DNA of 22,162 bases from Myxococcales bacterium (lineage in GTDB: Bacteria > Myxococcota > Polyangia > Fen-1088): positions 1 to 22,162 of the forward strand of contig PMCR01000134.1 of the NCBI GenBank assembly GCA_003155465.1. Direction: 5' to 3'. Made by a program: the position numbers and the translations under genes. Below are positions 15,839-22,162 of the stretch, in pieces (the first letter of the stretch is position 1; every line of letters begins with the position of its first letter). Below the pieces are notes generated by a model, which saw nothing but the letters and a program-made list of their open reading frames with translations, was not told the DNA's origin and ran no database searches.

Positions 15839-17961
15839 CTCGTTGACACTGTAATCCGGCCCAGGGACTCCAGCTTCACATCGGGCTCAATCTCCTGATA
15901 CGAGAGCACGGCGACCTTGGGATGTTCGGTTTCGAGCAGGCGGCGCAAGTGGCAGCGGATGTCGGCGGTGGTGACGATCACCGGCGCCAAATTGCCGGCT
16001 ACCGCGCGGCCCACGGCTTTGACGATGTCGGAAGCAAGCTCGGGTTCAAGGGCCAGGATGCTCCCGGCGGCGGTGGGTTGAGCCGCCTCGCGCACGGTGT
16101 CCTCGATCATCGGGTCCAAGAAATACGCATGCAGGACGCCGGAGTCGCCCGCGTGGGCGAAGGTGATCTGTCGTCGCAGGGCCGCGCGCACATGCTCGGT
16201 CAGAGCGAGGGCGTCGGAATCAACTGTCGTGCGTTCGGCCAGTGCGCCCAGGATCTCACGCAAGCTGCGCAGCGAGATCCCTTCTGCAGCCAGACGGCGC
16301 AGAATATCAGTCAGCAGGGCCGGCGAGACGACCTTGGGAACTACCTCGCGCACCAACGCGGGGTGCGTGCTCGCCAGCCGATCGAGCAGCGACTGGGTTT
16401 CCTCTATGCCGACGAATTCGTAGCCATAGCGACGGAGAACCTGCAGCAGATGGATGACAATGACCTCTTCGGGCGCCAAGGTGGGCACGCCTCGAAGACG
16501 AGCGGCGCCGATCTCCCCAGGCGGAATCCACGCCGCCGGGCGCCCCTCGGGATGCGCGGCAGGCTGGGCAGCGATCCCGATCGCGCGCAGGCGATCGAGT
16601 GTGTCGAGCGCAAGGCCGCCTCCCGGTACGACCTCGCCCCGGGCGATTGGCACTTCCTGCAAGCGCAATACATAGGCCCCGGCGGCCAGGCCCAAAGCGT
16701 TGGGGCGCACGGAAACGGCGGGCAGGACAATGCCAGCCTCGGAGAAGAAACGCTCACGGGCAGCCGGTAGGAGCTCGCGCTCCATTCGATCCGGACCCCC
16801 TGGCGGCAAGAGTGACTGCGAGAGCACGCTCGAAAGATCGATCGCTATGGGCACCAACAGGGGCGCCGGCACTTCCGCACGATCGGCGCGCAATTCTCGA
16901 CCCGCTGCCGAGGTGCCTGGCGCCTTGGCGCCGTGTGCGGCGCGACGGTCCAGTTGAATAATACGGTAGGCGACCAAGCCGAGCAGACCGCCCAGAACGG
17001 CAAAAGGCACCGTGGGCAAGCCTGGCACGATGGCCAGAATCCCGAGCAGCGCGGCCGCAATGGCCAGCGCCTTGGGCTGGGCGAGAATCTGCCGGCCGAT
17101 GTCTTTGCCCAGATGACCGCCCTCTTCTTCCGAAGAAACCCGGGTGACAAGAATCCCGGCTGTAGTCGAGATAACCAGGGCGGGAATCTGCGACACCAGC
17201 CCCGCGCCGATGGTGAGAAGCGTGTACGTTTTCGCCGCGGTGGCAATGTCCATTCCCTTCTGAACCGTCCCAATCACCAGGCCCCCCACGATGTTGGTTA
17301 GAAGCACGATGATTCCCGCAATGGCGTCGCCTTTGACGAACTTCATGGCGCCGTCCATTGACCCGAAGAATTGGGATTCGCGCGCAAGCAGAGCGCGCCG
17401 TCGACGTGCCTCGGCGGGATCGATATAACCCCCGCGCAACTCGGCATCGATCGACATCTGTTTGCCGGGCATGGCGTCCAGGGTGAAACGGGCCCCCACC
17501 TCGGCAACCCGTTCCGAGCCCTTCGAAATCACGATGAACTGGATCATGGTGAGAATGAAGAAGACTACGGCCCCCACAACTAGGTTGCCGGCCACCACGA
17601 AATTCCCGAAAGCGTAGATGACCTGCCCGGCATTGGCTTTCAAGAGAATCAGTCGAGTGGCCGACACCTCAATGGCCAGTCGAAACAGCGTGGTAATTAG
17701 CAGCAGCGAGGGGAAGGTGGCGATGCGCAGCGCCTCGCTTACATAAATAGCGATGAGGAGAAGGCTGACCGCAGCGGCAATGTTCAATGTGACAAACAGA
17801 TCCAGCACCAAGGTGGGCAATGGAACGATCATCATCCCGACAATCACCGCCACCACGACGGCCAGGAGAATGTCCGAGTAGCGTGCAAACAGTGCACGCA
17901 CATCGCCGGTCCTCAGCAACGACAGGAATTCCCCTCGCACGACGGGTTCTGACCTCGGCAT
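15835..17961 (-). CDS. Type III secretion export gate protein, SctV/FlhA family (SctV-like)
   Basis: A 708-residue inner-membrane export-gate protein. About eight hydrophobic segments occupy residues 30-340, and a cytoplasmic domain follows that in relatives forms a nonameric ring binding chaperones and the ATPase complex. Diagnostic segments are FRLAIEVSATRLILL, AFGNFVV, TLDAMPGKQMSID, MDGAMKFVKGDAIAG and, at the end, VLSYQEIEPDVKLESLGRI. Having QFIVISKGSERVAEV and no insertion between ATRLILL and NAGQVI favours non-flagellar SctV over FlhA. Two positions stand out: the usual Asn in RLALNV is Glu98, and the usual Asp in TIGDGLV is Ala253. No other secretion gene is nearby. The ATG at 17961 has a weak ribosome-binding site. 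Family confidence is high; that it supports a working secretion system is uncertain. Confidence 0.92.
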   Translation of the reverse strand: MPRSEPVVRGEFLSLLRTGDVRALFARYSDILLAVVVAVIVGMMIVPLPTLVLDLFVTLNIAAAVSLLLIAIYVSEALRIATFPSLLLITTLFRLAIEVSATRLILLKANAGQVIYAFGNFVVAGNLVVGAVVFFILTMIQFIVISKGSERVAEVGARFTLDAMPGKQMSIDAELRGGYIDPAEARRRRALLARESQFFGSMDGAMKFVKGDAIAGIIVLLTNIVGGLVIGTVQKGMDIATAAKTYTLLTIGAGLVSQIPALVISTTAGILVTRVSSEEEGGHLGKDIGRQILAQPKALAIAAALLGILAIVPGLPTVPFAVLGGLLGLVAYRIIQLDRRAAHGAKAPGTSAAGRELRADRAEVPAPLLVPIAIDLSSVLSQSLLPPGGPDRMERELLPAARERFFSEAGIVLPAVSVRPNALGLAAGAYVLRLQEVPIARGEVVPGGGLALDTLDRLRAIGIAAQPAAHPEGRPAAWIPPGEIGAARLRGVPTLAPEEVIVIHLLQVLRRYGYEFVGIEETQSLLDRLASTHPALVREVVPKVVSPALLTDILRRLAAEGISLRSLREILGALAERTTVDSDALALTEHVRAALRRQITFAHAGDSGVLHAYFLDPMIEDTVREAAQPTAAGSILALEPELASDIVKAVGRAVAGNLAPVIVTTADIRCHLRRLLETEHPKVAVLSYQEIEPDVKLESLGRITVSTS

Positions 17962-18044
17962 GGGATGAGATGATGGCTAAGATGTCATTTGGCGTCAAGC
18001 TCCTTGCAGGAGGACGCGGAAATAGCTACTTTGGCAAAGAAGAC

Positions 18045-18060
18045 TTTTCACTTGTGAAAA
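18045..18060. promoter_or_regulatory. Perfect palindrome TTTTCAC-TT-GTGAAAA, candidate operator
   Basis: Two 7-base arms, TTTTCAC (18045-18051) and GTGAAAA (18054-18060), are separated by TT. It lies in the only AT-rich stretch of this region, 5 bases before the -35-like element of the small-protein promoter and 84 bases upstream of the divergent export-gate start. A dimeric regulator could act on one or both genes. Confidence 0.5.
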
Positions 18061-18065
18061 CGTGC

Positions 18066-18097
18066 TTTACTTTTGTCGCTGAACGGGCATTATCCCG
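18066..18097 (+). promoter_or_regulatory. Promoter-like element with hairpin over the -10 box
   Basis: TTTACT (18066-18071), a 16-base spacer and CATTAT (18088-18093) form a moderate sigma-70-type match. The -10 box is the loop between CGGG (18084-18087) and CCCG (18094-18097), a 4-bp inverted repeat. Transcription would start near 18100, 25 bases before the ATG at 18125. Confidence 0.4.
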
Positions 18098-18124
18098 CGC
18101 AATCTGTTTAGCGAGACACAAACA

Positions 18125-18469
18125 ATGGACAACAACATCCAGTTCTTGGTCGACAATTTCGTGAAGCAAATCGTAGCCACGGTTGAAGCGGCAGCCGCTC
18201 GTCGCGTGCAGGCGGCTGTGTCCGTGGCGCTCGGCACGGGCTCCACCCCTGCGGCTCCCCGCCGCCCTGGCCGTCCGGCGAAGGCGACCTACCTGGTCCC
18301 GGCGGCGGCCGCGCCCATCAAGCGTCGCCCCAAGCAGCTATGCCCAGTGCCGGGTTGCACAGGTCTGGCCGCGCCGGTGTTTGGCATGGTTTGCTCCGAG
18401 CACAAGAAGATGTCCAAGGCGCTAATCAAGAAGTACCGCGCCCAGCGCCGCGCCAAAAAAGCCAAGTAG
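18125..18469 (+). CDS. Small AT-hook and Cys/His-motif protein, probably DNA-binding
   Basis: A 114-residue basic protein. An N-terminal helical stretch (MDNNIQFLVDNFVKQIVATV) leads to an Ala-rich segment. Around residues 49-55 comes PRRPGRPAK, an AT-hook-like Arg-Pro-Gly-Arg-Pro core. A Cys/His cluster follows: LCPVPGC (two Cys, four residues between) and MVCSEH (Cys-x2-His), spaced as in a small zinc-binding knuckle. The C-terminus is very basic (KKYRAQRRAKKAK). This composition suggests a nucleoid-associated or regulatory DNA- or RNA-binding protein; no characterised family is recognised. It has its own AT-rich promoter region with a palindrome. The ribosome-binding site is weak. The zinc site needs the four ligands Cys, Cys, Cys and His, all of which are present. 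Confidence 0.85.
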   Translation: MDNNIQFLVDNFVKQIVATVEAAAARRVQAAVSVALGTGSTPAAPRRPGRPAKATYLVPAAAAPIKRRPKQLCPVPGCTGLAAPVFGMVCSEHKKMSKALIKKYRAQRRAKKAK

Positions 18470-18482
18470 GCGCAGTAGTGGC

Positions 18483-18502
18483 AGTCCCGCGGTTTCGGGA
18501 CT
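18483..18502. terminator. Hairpin after the small DNA-binding protein gene
   Basis: AGTCCCG (18483-18489), a 6-base loop, CGGGACT (18496-18502), 14 bases after the stop codon. The position fits a terminator, but there is no U-tract. Confidence 0.4.
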
Positions 18503-18614
18503 CGCAGGTCGCGGCCGCTCCCCAAGCCACTTCGCGGACTGCCTCTATTCGCGGCCATCGGCCCGTCGATCTCTTTCGGCCCCGCGGCCGGCTCGCTCTG
18601 CTAGCCTTGCACCC

Positions 18615-19892
18615 ATGTTGCGCATCCTGAGCCCAGGCGACCCGGACTACGAGACGAGACTGTCCGCTCTCGTTGGCCGGGGCACGACTCTGCCCAAGGA
18701 CATCGAGACCCGCGTTGCGGAGATCGTGGCCAAGGTTCGGCGTGAGGGCGACAGCGCCCTGCGCGAATTCACTGTGCTGTTCGAACATCGCAAGTTGGAC
18801 GCCATCGAATTGCAGCGCCTGGACTGGGTGGAACAGGCTGGCCGGGCCAGCGTGCCGGTCAGACGGGCGCTGGCCACAGCGGCTGCGCGCATTCGGTCCT
18901 ATCACCAGTCTGAGCGGCCTCGCGGACATGACCTGACGGAGCCCGGAGTCCGCCTGCGCTGCCGGGTGACGCCGCTTGAGCGCGTGGGGCTCTACATTCC
19001 CGGCGGCACTGCCTGCCTGGCTTCGACCGTGTTGATGACCGCCATCCCGGCCAAGGTGGCCGGCGTGCGCACCGTAATCATGACTACGCCCGGTCCGTCG
19101 CCCGAGACCCTGGCGGCGGCGCTGGAGGCCGGGGTGGATCGGATCTTTCTGGTGGGTGGCGCGCAGGCGATCGCCGCCCTGGCCTACGGCACCGAAAGTG
19201 TTCCCCGTGTCGACAAGATCGCCGGGCCGGGCAATGCCTATGTGACCGCAGCCAAACGCCTGGTCTACGGTGACGTAGGCATCGACATGATCGCGGGTCC
19301 CACCGAGGTCGTGATCGTGGCCGATGCCAGTGCGAAGCCATCCTGGGTGGCAGCAGATCTGCTCGCGCAAGCCGAGCACGACGTGCTGGCGGTTCCCATC
19401 TTGGTGGCGGTGGGGCGCGCGGTAGCCGAGGCCGTGGCTGCCGAAGTGGACCGGCAGTTGGCGGCACTCCCGCGACGAGAGATCGCAAGCAAGGCGGTGG
19501 ACAATCAGGGGGTGGCCTTCGTGGTCGAGGATGCGGCCGCGGCCATCCGCCTGGCTAACCGGCTGGCACCCGAACACCTGGGTCTCGCGCTGGCCAACGC
19601 TGCGGCGCTGGCCGACCAGGTGACCGCTGCAGGTGCGGTCTTCGTGGGCGACTATGCCTGCGAGGCAGTGGGCGACTATTTCGCCGGGCCGAGCCATGTC
19701 CTGCCCACGGGCGGCAGCGCGCGCTACGCGTCGCCTCTGGGGGTGGCCGACTTCACCAAGCGCACCTCTTTCATCGAATATGATGCCGGCGCTCTTGCGC
19801 GACAGGGCGACGACATCTTGGCGTTGGCGGAGGTCGAAGGCCTGGCCGGACACGGGCGGTCCGTCAGTATCCGCACGGGCCGCAAGCACTGA
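18615..19892 (+). CDS. hisD: Histidinol dehydrogenase (HisD)
   Basis: HisD is a cytoplasmic zinc enzyme that oxidises L-histidinol through histidinal to L-histidine with two NAD+, the last two steps of histidine synthesis. The 425-residue protein shows the family landmarks in order: IPGGTACLASTVLM, the nucleotide-binding-like KIAGPGNAYVTAAK, MIAGPTEVVIVAD, zinc ligands in QAEHDV (Gln and His), the catalytic pair in APEHLGLAL (Glu-His), a further zinc ligand in VGDYFAGPSHVLPT (Asp), and the last zinc His in GLAGHGRSV. Every key residue is present. The ATG at 18615 gives the expected N-terminus (LSPGDPDYE); no strong ribosome-binding site is seen. No other his gene occurs nearby, so the pathway is dispersed. 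rplU follows after 105 bases from its own promoter. Confidence 0.97.
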   Translation: MLRILSPGDPDYETRLSALVGRGTTLPKDIETRVAEIVAKVRREGDSALREFTVLFEHRKLDAIELQRLDWVEQAGRASVPVRRALATAAARIRSYHQSERPRGHDLTEPGVRLRCRVTPLERVGLYIPGGTACLASTVLMTAIPAKVAGVRTVIMTTPGPSPETLAAALEAGVDRIFLVGGAQAIAALAYGTESVPRVDKIAGPGNAYVTAAKRLVYGDVGIDMIAGPTEVVIVADASAKPSWVAADLLAQAEHDVLAVPILVAVGRAVAEAVAAEVDRQLAALPRREIASKAVDNQGVAFVVEDAAAAIRLANRLAPEHLGLALANAAALADQVTAAGAVFVGDYACEAVGDYFAGPSHVLPTGGSARYASPLGVADFTKRTSFIEYDAGALARQGDDILALAEVEGLAGHGRSVSIRTGRKH

Positions 19893-19943
19893 GTTTCTTG
19901 TCACCCACACCGCACCCCGCCACTCCGAATTACCCACACGCCC

Positions 19944-19971
19944 TTGACAGCCGGGGAAACTCCTCTAGATT
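19944..19971 (+). promoter_or_regulatory. Sigma-70-type promoter of rplU-rpmA(-obgE)
   Basis: A perfect TTGACA (19944-19949), a 16-base spacer and TAGATT (19966-19971). The leader to the rplU ATG at 19998 would be about 20 bases, too short for a structured autoregulatory site. Confidence 0.6.
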
Positions 19972-19997
19972 ACGCGCCTCGCTCGGGAGCTTGAAAC

Positions 19998-20315
19998 ATG
20001 TATGCCGTCATCCAGACCGGAGGAAAACAGTACCGGGTAGCCGAGGGGGAAACCCTGCGCGTGGAGAAGCTGTCTGCCTCTCCGGGCGAGAAACTGTCTT
20101 TCGTGCCTCTCTTGTTCGCCGACGATGGCGGCAACGTGCAGGTCGGCAAGCCCCAGGTCAGCGGCATACAGGTCGAGGCCGAGGTCCTAGAGCAGGGTCG
20201 TGGCAAGAAGATCATTATCTTCAAGTATAAGCGTCGTAAGTCATATCGGCGCAAGGCCGGCCACCGCCAGCCGTTCACAGCGCTCAAGATCACGGGCATC
20301 AAGGCAGGAGCGTAG
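19998..20315 (+). CDS. rplU: 50S ribosomal protein L21
   Basis: A 105-residue large-subunit ribosomal protein that binds 23S rRNA. It begins MYAVIQTGGKQYRV, the family signature, and continues with the basic loop KIIIFKYKRRKSYRRKAGHRQ and the closing ITGIKAGA. Length is normal (about 103). A ribosome-binding site GGGAG lies eight bases before the ATG. It is the first gene of the widely conserved L21-L27-Obg cluster, with 6 bases to rpmA. Confidence 0.98.
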   Translation: MYAVIQTGGKQYRVAEGETLRVEKLSASPGEKLSFVPLLFADDGGNVQVGKPQVSGIQVEAEVLEQGRGKKIIIFKYKRRKSYRRKAGHRQPFTALKITGIKAGA

Positions 20316-20321
20316 ACAGCC

Positions 20322-20573
20322 ATGGCACACAAGAAGGGTCAGGGCAGCTCCCGCAACGGCCGCGATTCGCAGGCGCAGCGTCGGGGGGTCAAGCGCTATG
20401 CCGGCCAAGTCGTGCTGGCGGGCAACATCCTGGTCCGGCAAGTGGGGACCGTGTTCCACCCCGGCCGCAACGTCGGCATGGGCCGCGACTTCACCTTGTT
20501 CGCTCTCAAGACCGGCACGGTGAAGTACGGCCAATCAGGCAACCGCAAGCTGATCAGCATCGAGGCGGCCTAG
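20322..20573 (+). CDS. rpmA: 50S ribosomal protein L27
   Basis: An 83-residue ribosomal protein whose N-terminus reaches toward the peptidyl-transferase centre. It starts directly with [16 protein letters not shown], without the cleavable N-terminal extension seen in Firmicutes. It continues with [20 protein letters not shown] and [11 protein letters not shown], all family-typical. It is co-transcribed with rplU (6-base gap), and obgE follows after 44 bases. Confidence 0.98.
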   Translation: MAHKKGQGSSRNGRDSQAQRRGVKRYAGQVVLAGNILVRQVGTVFHPGRNVGMGRDFTLFALKTGTVKYGQSGNRKLISIEAA

Positions 20574-20617
20574 CCGCAAGTCCGGGTCCAGCCCGGGCTA
20601 CCGCCGGGAGGGTTCCC

Positions 20618-21700
20618 GTGACCGCATTTATCGACCAGGCACGGATCAGCCTGCGCGGTGGTGATGGCGGCAATGGCGCCATCGCGTTTCGGCGCGAGAA
20701 GTTCGTTCCCAAGGGTGGTCCCGCGGGGGGCGACGGGGGCGACGGCGGTAGCGTGATCCTCGTGGCCGACGAAGGCCTATCCACGCTGCTCGATTTCCGT
20801 TACCGCCACGACTATCAAGCGCCGGCCGGCGAGCGCGGCGGCAACAAGGACAAGTACGGTCACGGGGGACAGGACTTGCTGCTTCGGGTGCCCGGCGGAA
20901 CCGAAGTGTACGACGATGGCAGTGGCGAGTTGCTGGCGGACCTGCGCACAGAAGGCCAACGTTTCGTGGCGGCCTCGGGCGGCAAAGGGGGGCGCGGCAA
21001 CATCCATTTTGCGACATCGACTGACCGCGCGCCCAGACGGGCCGAGCCGGGGCAGCCTGGCGAAGAGCGGGTGATTCGGCTGGAGCTGAAGCTGCTCGCC
21101 GACGTGGGCTTGGTGGGCTTTCCCAACGTGGGCAAGTCCTCCCTCATCACCCGAATTTCGGCCGCGCGTCCCAAGATCGCCGACTACCCATTCACCACGC
21201 TGATTCCCCACCTGGGCATGGTACGACTTTCGGATGATCGGTCGTTCGTGGTGGCGGACGTACCCGGACTGATCGAGGGCGCCCATCAGGGCGCGGGGCT
21301 GGGACATCGCTTTCTCAGGCATCTGGAACGAACCCGGGTCTTGGCTCACTTGCTTGAGCTGAGTTCGATCCCCGGCCGTACCGCCCTGCGCGACTATCAG
21401 ACCTTGCGGCGCGAGCTGGGCCTGCACGACCCCGCGCTGGCCGGTCGCAGGGAGGTGGTGGTCATCAACAAACTGGACCTGCCTGCGACGCGTAAGAAGT
21501 TCCCTGCCCTGGAACGCGCGTTCGCCCGGCGCGGCCTGCGCATTCTTGGGGTCAGTGCTGCTACGGGGGAGGGCATCCCCGCCCTGCTTGGGGCTTTGTG
21601 GACCGCACTCGAACAGGCAAGAGCGGCCGAGGTCGCGGCCAGGGCAACGGCACCAGGCACCACGCCGCGAGATGGCATCGCGCGCGACCCCACTATCTGA
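20618..21700 (+). CDS. obgE: Obg/CgtA-family GTPase
   Basis: A 360-residue ribosome-associated GTPase involved in 50S assembly and growth control. Residues 1 to about 158 form the Gly-rich Obg fold (GGDGGNGAIAFRREKF, GGPAGGDGGDGGSV). The G domain follows with G1 GFPNVGKSS (167-175), switch I YPFTTLIPHLG, G3 DVPGLIEGAHQGAGLG, G4 NKLD and G5 SAATGEG. The tail after the G domain is short and lacks the acidic extension of E. coli ObgE. Translation starts at GTG (20618), supported by GGGAGG a few bases upstream and the family N-terminus TAFIDQARI. It is the third gene of the rplU-rpmA-obgE cluster. Confidence 0.97.
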   Translation: MTAFIDQARISLRGGDGGNGAIAFRREKFVPKGGPAGGDGGDGGSVILVADEGLSTLLDFRYRHDYQAPAGERGGNKDKYGHGGQDLLLRVPGGTEVYDDGSGELLADLRTEGQRFVAASGGKGGRGNIHFATSTDRAPRRAEPGQPGEERVIRLELKLLADVGLVGFPNVGKSSLITRISAARPKIADYPFTTLIPHLGMVRLSDDRSFVVADVPGLIEGAHQGAGLGHRFLRHLERTRVLAHLLELSSIPGRTALRDYQTLRRELGLHDPALAGRREVVVINKLDLPATRKKFPALERAFARRGLRILGVSAATGEGIPALLGALWTALEQARAAEVAARATAPGTTPRDGIARDPTI

Positions 21701-21762
21701 TAGGATGCCCTCCGCAAACTGGGCAGCCGACACCTTGTAACTCCGCGAATGTCATGTACCTT

Positions 21763-21792
21763 TTGACGGGGCTTGAAGCCGCCTGCTATAGA
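21763..21792 (+). promoter_or_regulatory. Sigma-70-type promoter of the final, partial gene
   Basis: TTGACG (21763-21768), an 18-base spacer and TATAGA (21787-21792). Transcription would start near 21799, with a leader of about 70 bases before the ATG at 21870. Confidence 0.5.
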
Positions 21793-21869
21793 AGGATACT
21801 CTCCGCCACAAATGCGGGGGGCAAGGGTGTAGTGCTGCGAGATCTGAGAGGCTCATAAGGAGCTACGAA

Positions 21870-22162
21870 ATGACAAGTCCACGAACTTGGGGGGTTCTTG
21901 TGCTGCTGTTCGCTGCTGTCGCCTGCTGGGTGCGGCCCGCGTGGGCCGACACCACCAGCGCAGCGGCGCCACGTGGGGCTCTGGCCGCGCCAGTAGCACC
22001 ATCGCCGACCGGCGCGCCGCCGCAGAACACTGCGGCTGCGCCTGCTGCGGCTGCTGCTGGCGACGGCGGCGCTTACACGGTCAGACTGCGTGCGCTCGAG
22101 CGGAACGTGAACGATCTCAAGGAGCAAGTCTTCCGCACCCGCGCGCGCCTCAACCTGCTCAA
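21870..22162 (+). CDS. Secreted coiled-coil protein, N-terminal part (cut by window end)
   Basis: The gene runs off the window; 97 codons are visible. The ATG has AAGGAG seven bases upstream. A signal peptide is clear (MTSPRTWG, hydrophobic VLVLLFAAVACWV, cleavage after AWA at residue 26). A Pro/Ala-rich linker follows to about residue 65, then a heptad-like charged helix (YTVRLRALERNVNDLKEQVF, continuing RTRARLNLL) typical of a coiled coil. The Cys in the signal region is not in a lipobox context. No family is assigned; periplasmic location is likely. Only the N-terminus can be judged. Confidence 0.8.
   Translation, partial: MTSPRTWGVLVLLFAAVACWVRPAWADTTSAAAPRGALAAPVAPSPTGAPPQNTAAAPAAAAAGDGGAYTVRLRALERNVNDLKEQVFRTRARLNLL

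Noticed and set aside
15922..16770. A 282-codon plus-strand open frame inside the export-gate gene
   Set aside because: Antisense to the conserved SctV C-terminal domain; no motif or ribosome-binding site.
18426..19937. A 503-codon open frame on the minus strand across hisD
   Set aside because: It is exactly antisense to a complete hisD with all catalytic residues. Its composition (Gly, Arg, His, Gln) is typical of GC-rich antisense shadows, and no start signal supports it.
1..22162. tRNA, rRNA, CRISPR arrays, insertion sequences or prophage
   Set aside because: No cloverleaf, regularly spaced repeat, transposase motif or phage gene was recognised on either strand.

Overview
The window is GC-rich DNA, and its gene content fits a Myxococcota-like (deltaproteobacterial) chromosome. 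The pointers are a small AT-hook and Cys/His protein, a YIP1-domain protein, Pro/Ala-rich envelope proteins, an ECF sigma operon with a caspase-like protease, and an isolated type III export gate. The phylum is an inference, because no rRNA or other decisive marker is present. I see no tRNA, rRNA, CRISPR array, insertion sequence or phage gene.

Layout, left to right. Positions 1-2776 hold a single-pass membrane protein (minus strand) divergent from an RlmI-type rRNA methyltransferase (plus). Positions 2932-6109 hold an ArnT/PMT-like GT39 membrane glycosyltransferase and a YIP1-domain protein (plus). A decayed fragment, possibly of another glycosyltransferase, lies at 6100-6296, followed by a Pro/Tyr-rich beta-barrel protein at 6311-7144 (both minus). 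Positions 7355-12344 hold a tight five-gene minus-strand operon. Positions 12435-15838 hold a complete proline pathway: proC on minus, divergent from proB-proA. A divergent SctV-type export gate (15835-17961, minus) meets proA tail to tail with interlocking stop codons. A small DNA-binding-like protein (18125-18469), hisD, rplU-rpmA-obgE and the start of a secreted coiled-coil protein complete the plus strand. No gene-free stretch exceeds 300 bases; the longest, 4588-4858, holds only a promoter and ribosome-binding site that I can support.

The most interesting region is the operon at 12409-7355. In transcription order it encodes lipoprotein A, an ECF sigma factor, a zinc-finger anti-sigma factor with one membrane span and a DUF4384-like periplasmic domain, an exported caspase-like (C14) protease whose C-terminus looks like an outer-membrane beta-barrel, and lipoprotein B, a paralogue of A. 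Sigma/anti-sigma and anti-sigma/protease are joined by ATGA overlaps, and the other gaps are 2 and 10 bases. A candidate ECF-type promoter precedes the first gene. The predicted topology places the protease, both lipoproteins and the sensor domain in the same compartment, so the operon may be an envelope-sensing, protease-linked sigma circuit. That function is inference; the gene order, overlaps and motifs are read from the sequence.

Other points of interest are the SctV homologue lacking one conserved membrane aspartate, a perfect palindrome upstream of the AT-hook gene, a four-unit 18-bp minisatellite inside the beta-barrel gene, two tandem hairpins at the operon end, and a 72-bp-offset duplication around the lipoprotein A lipobox.
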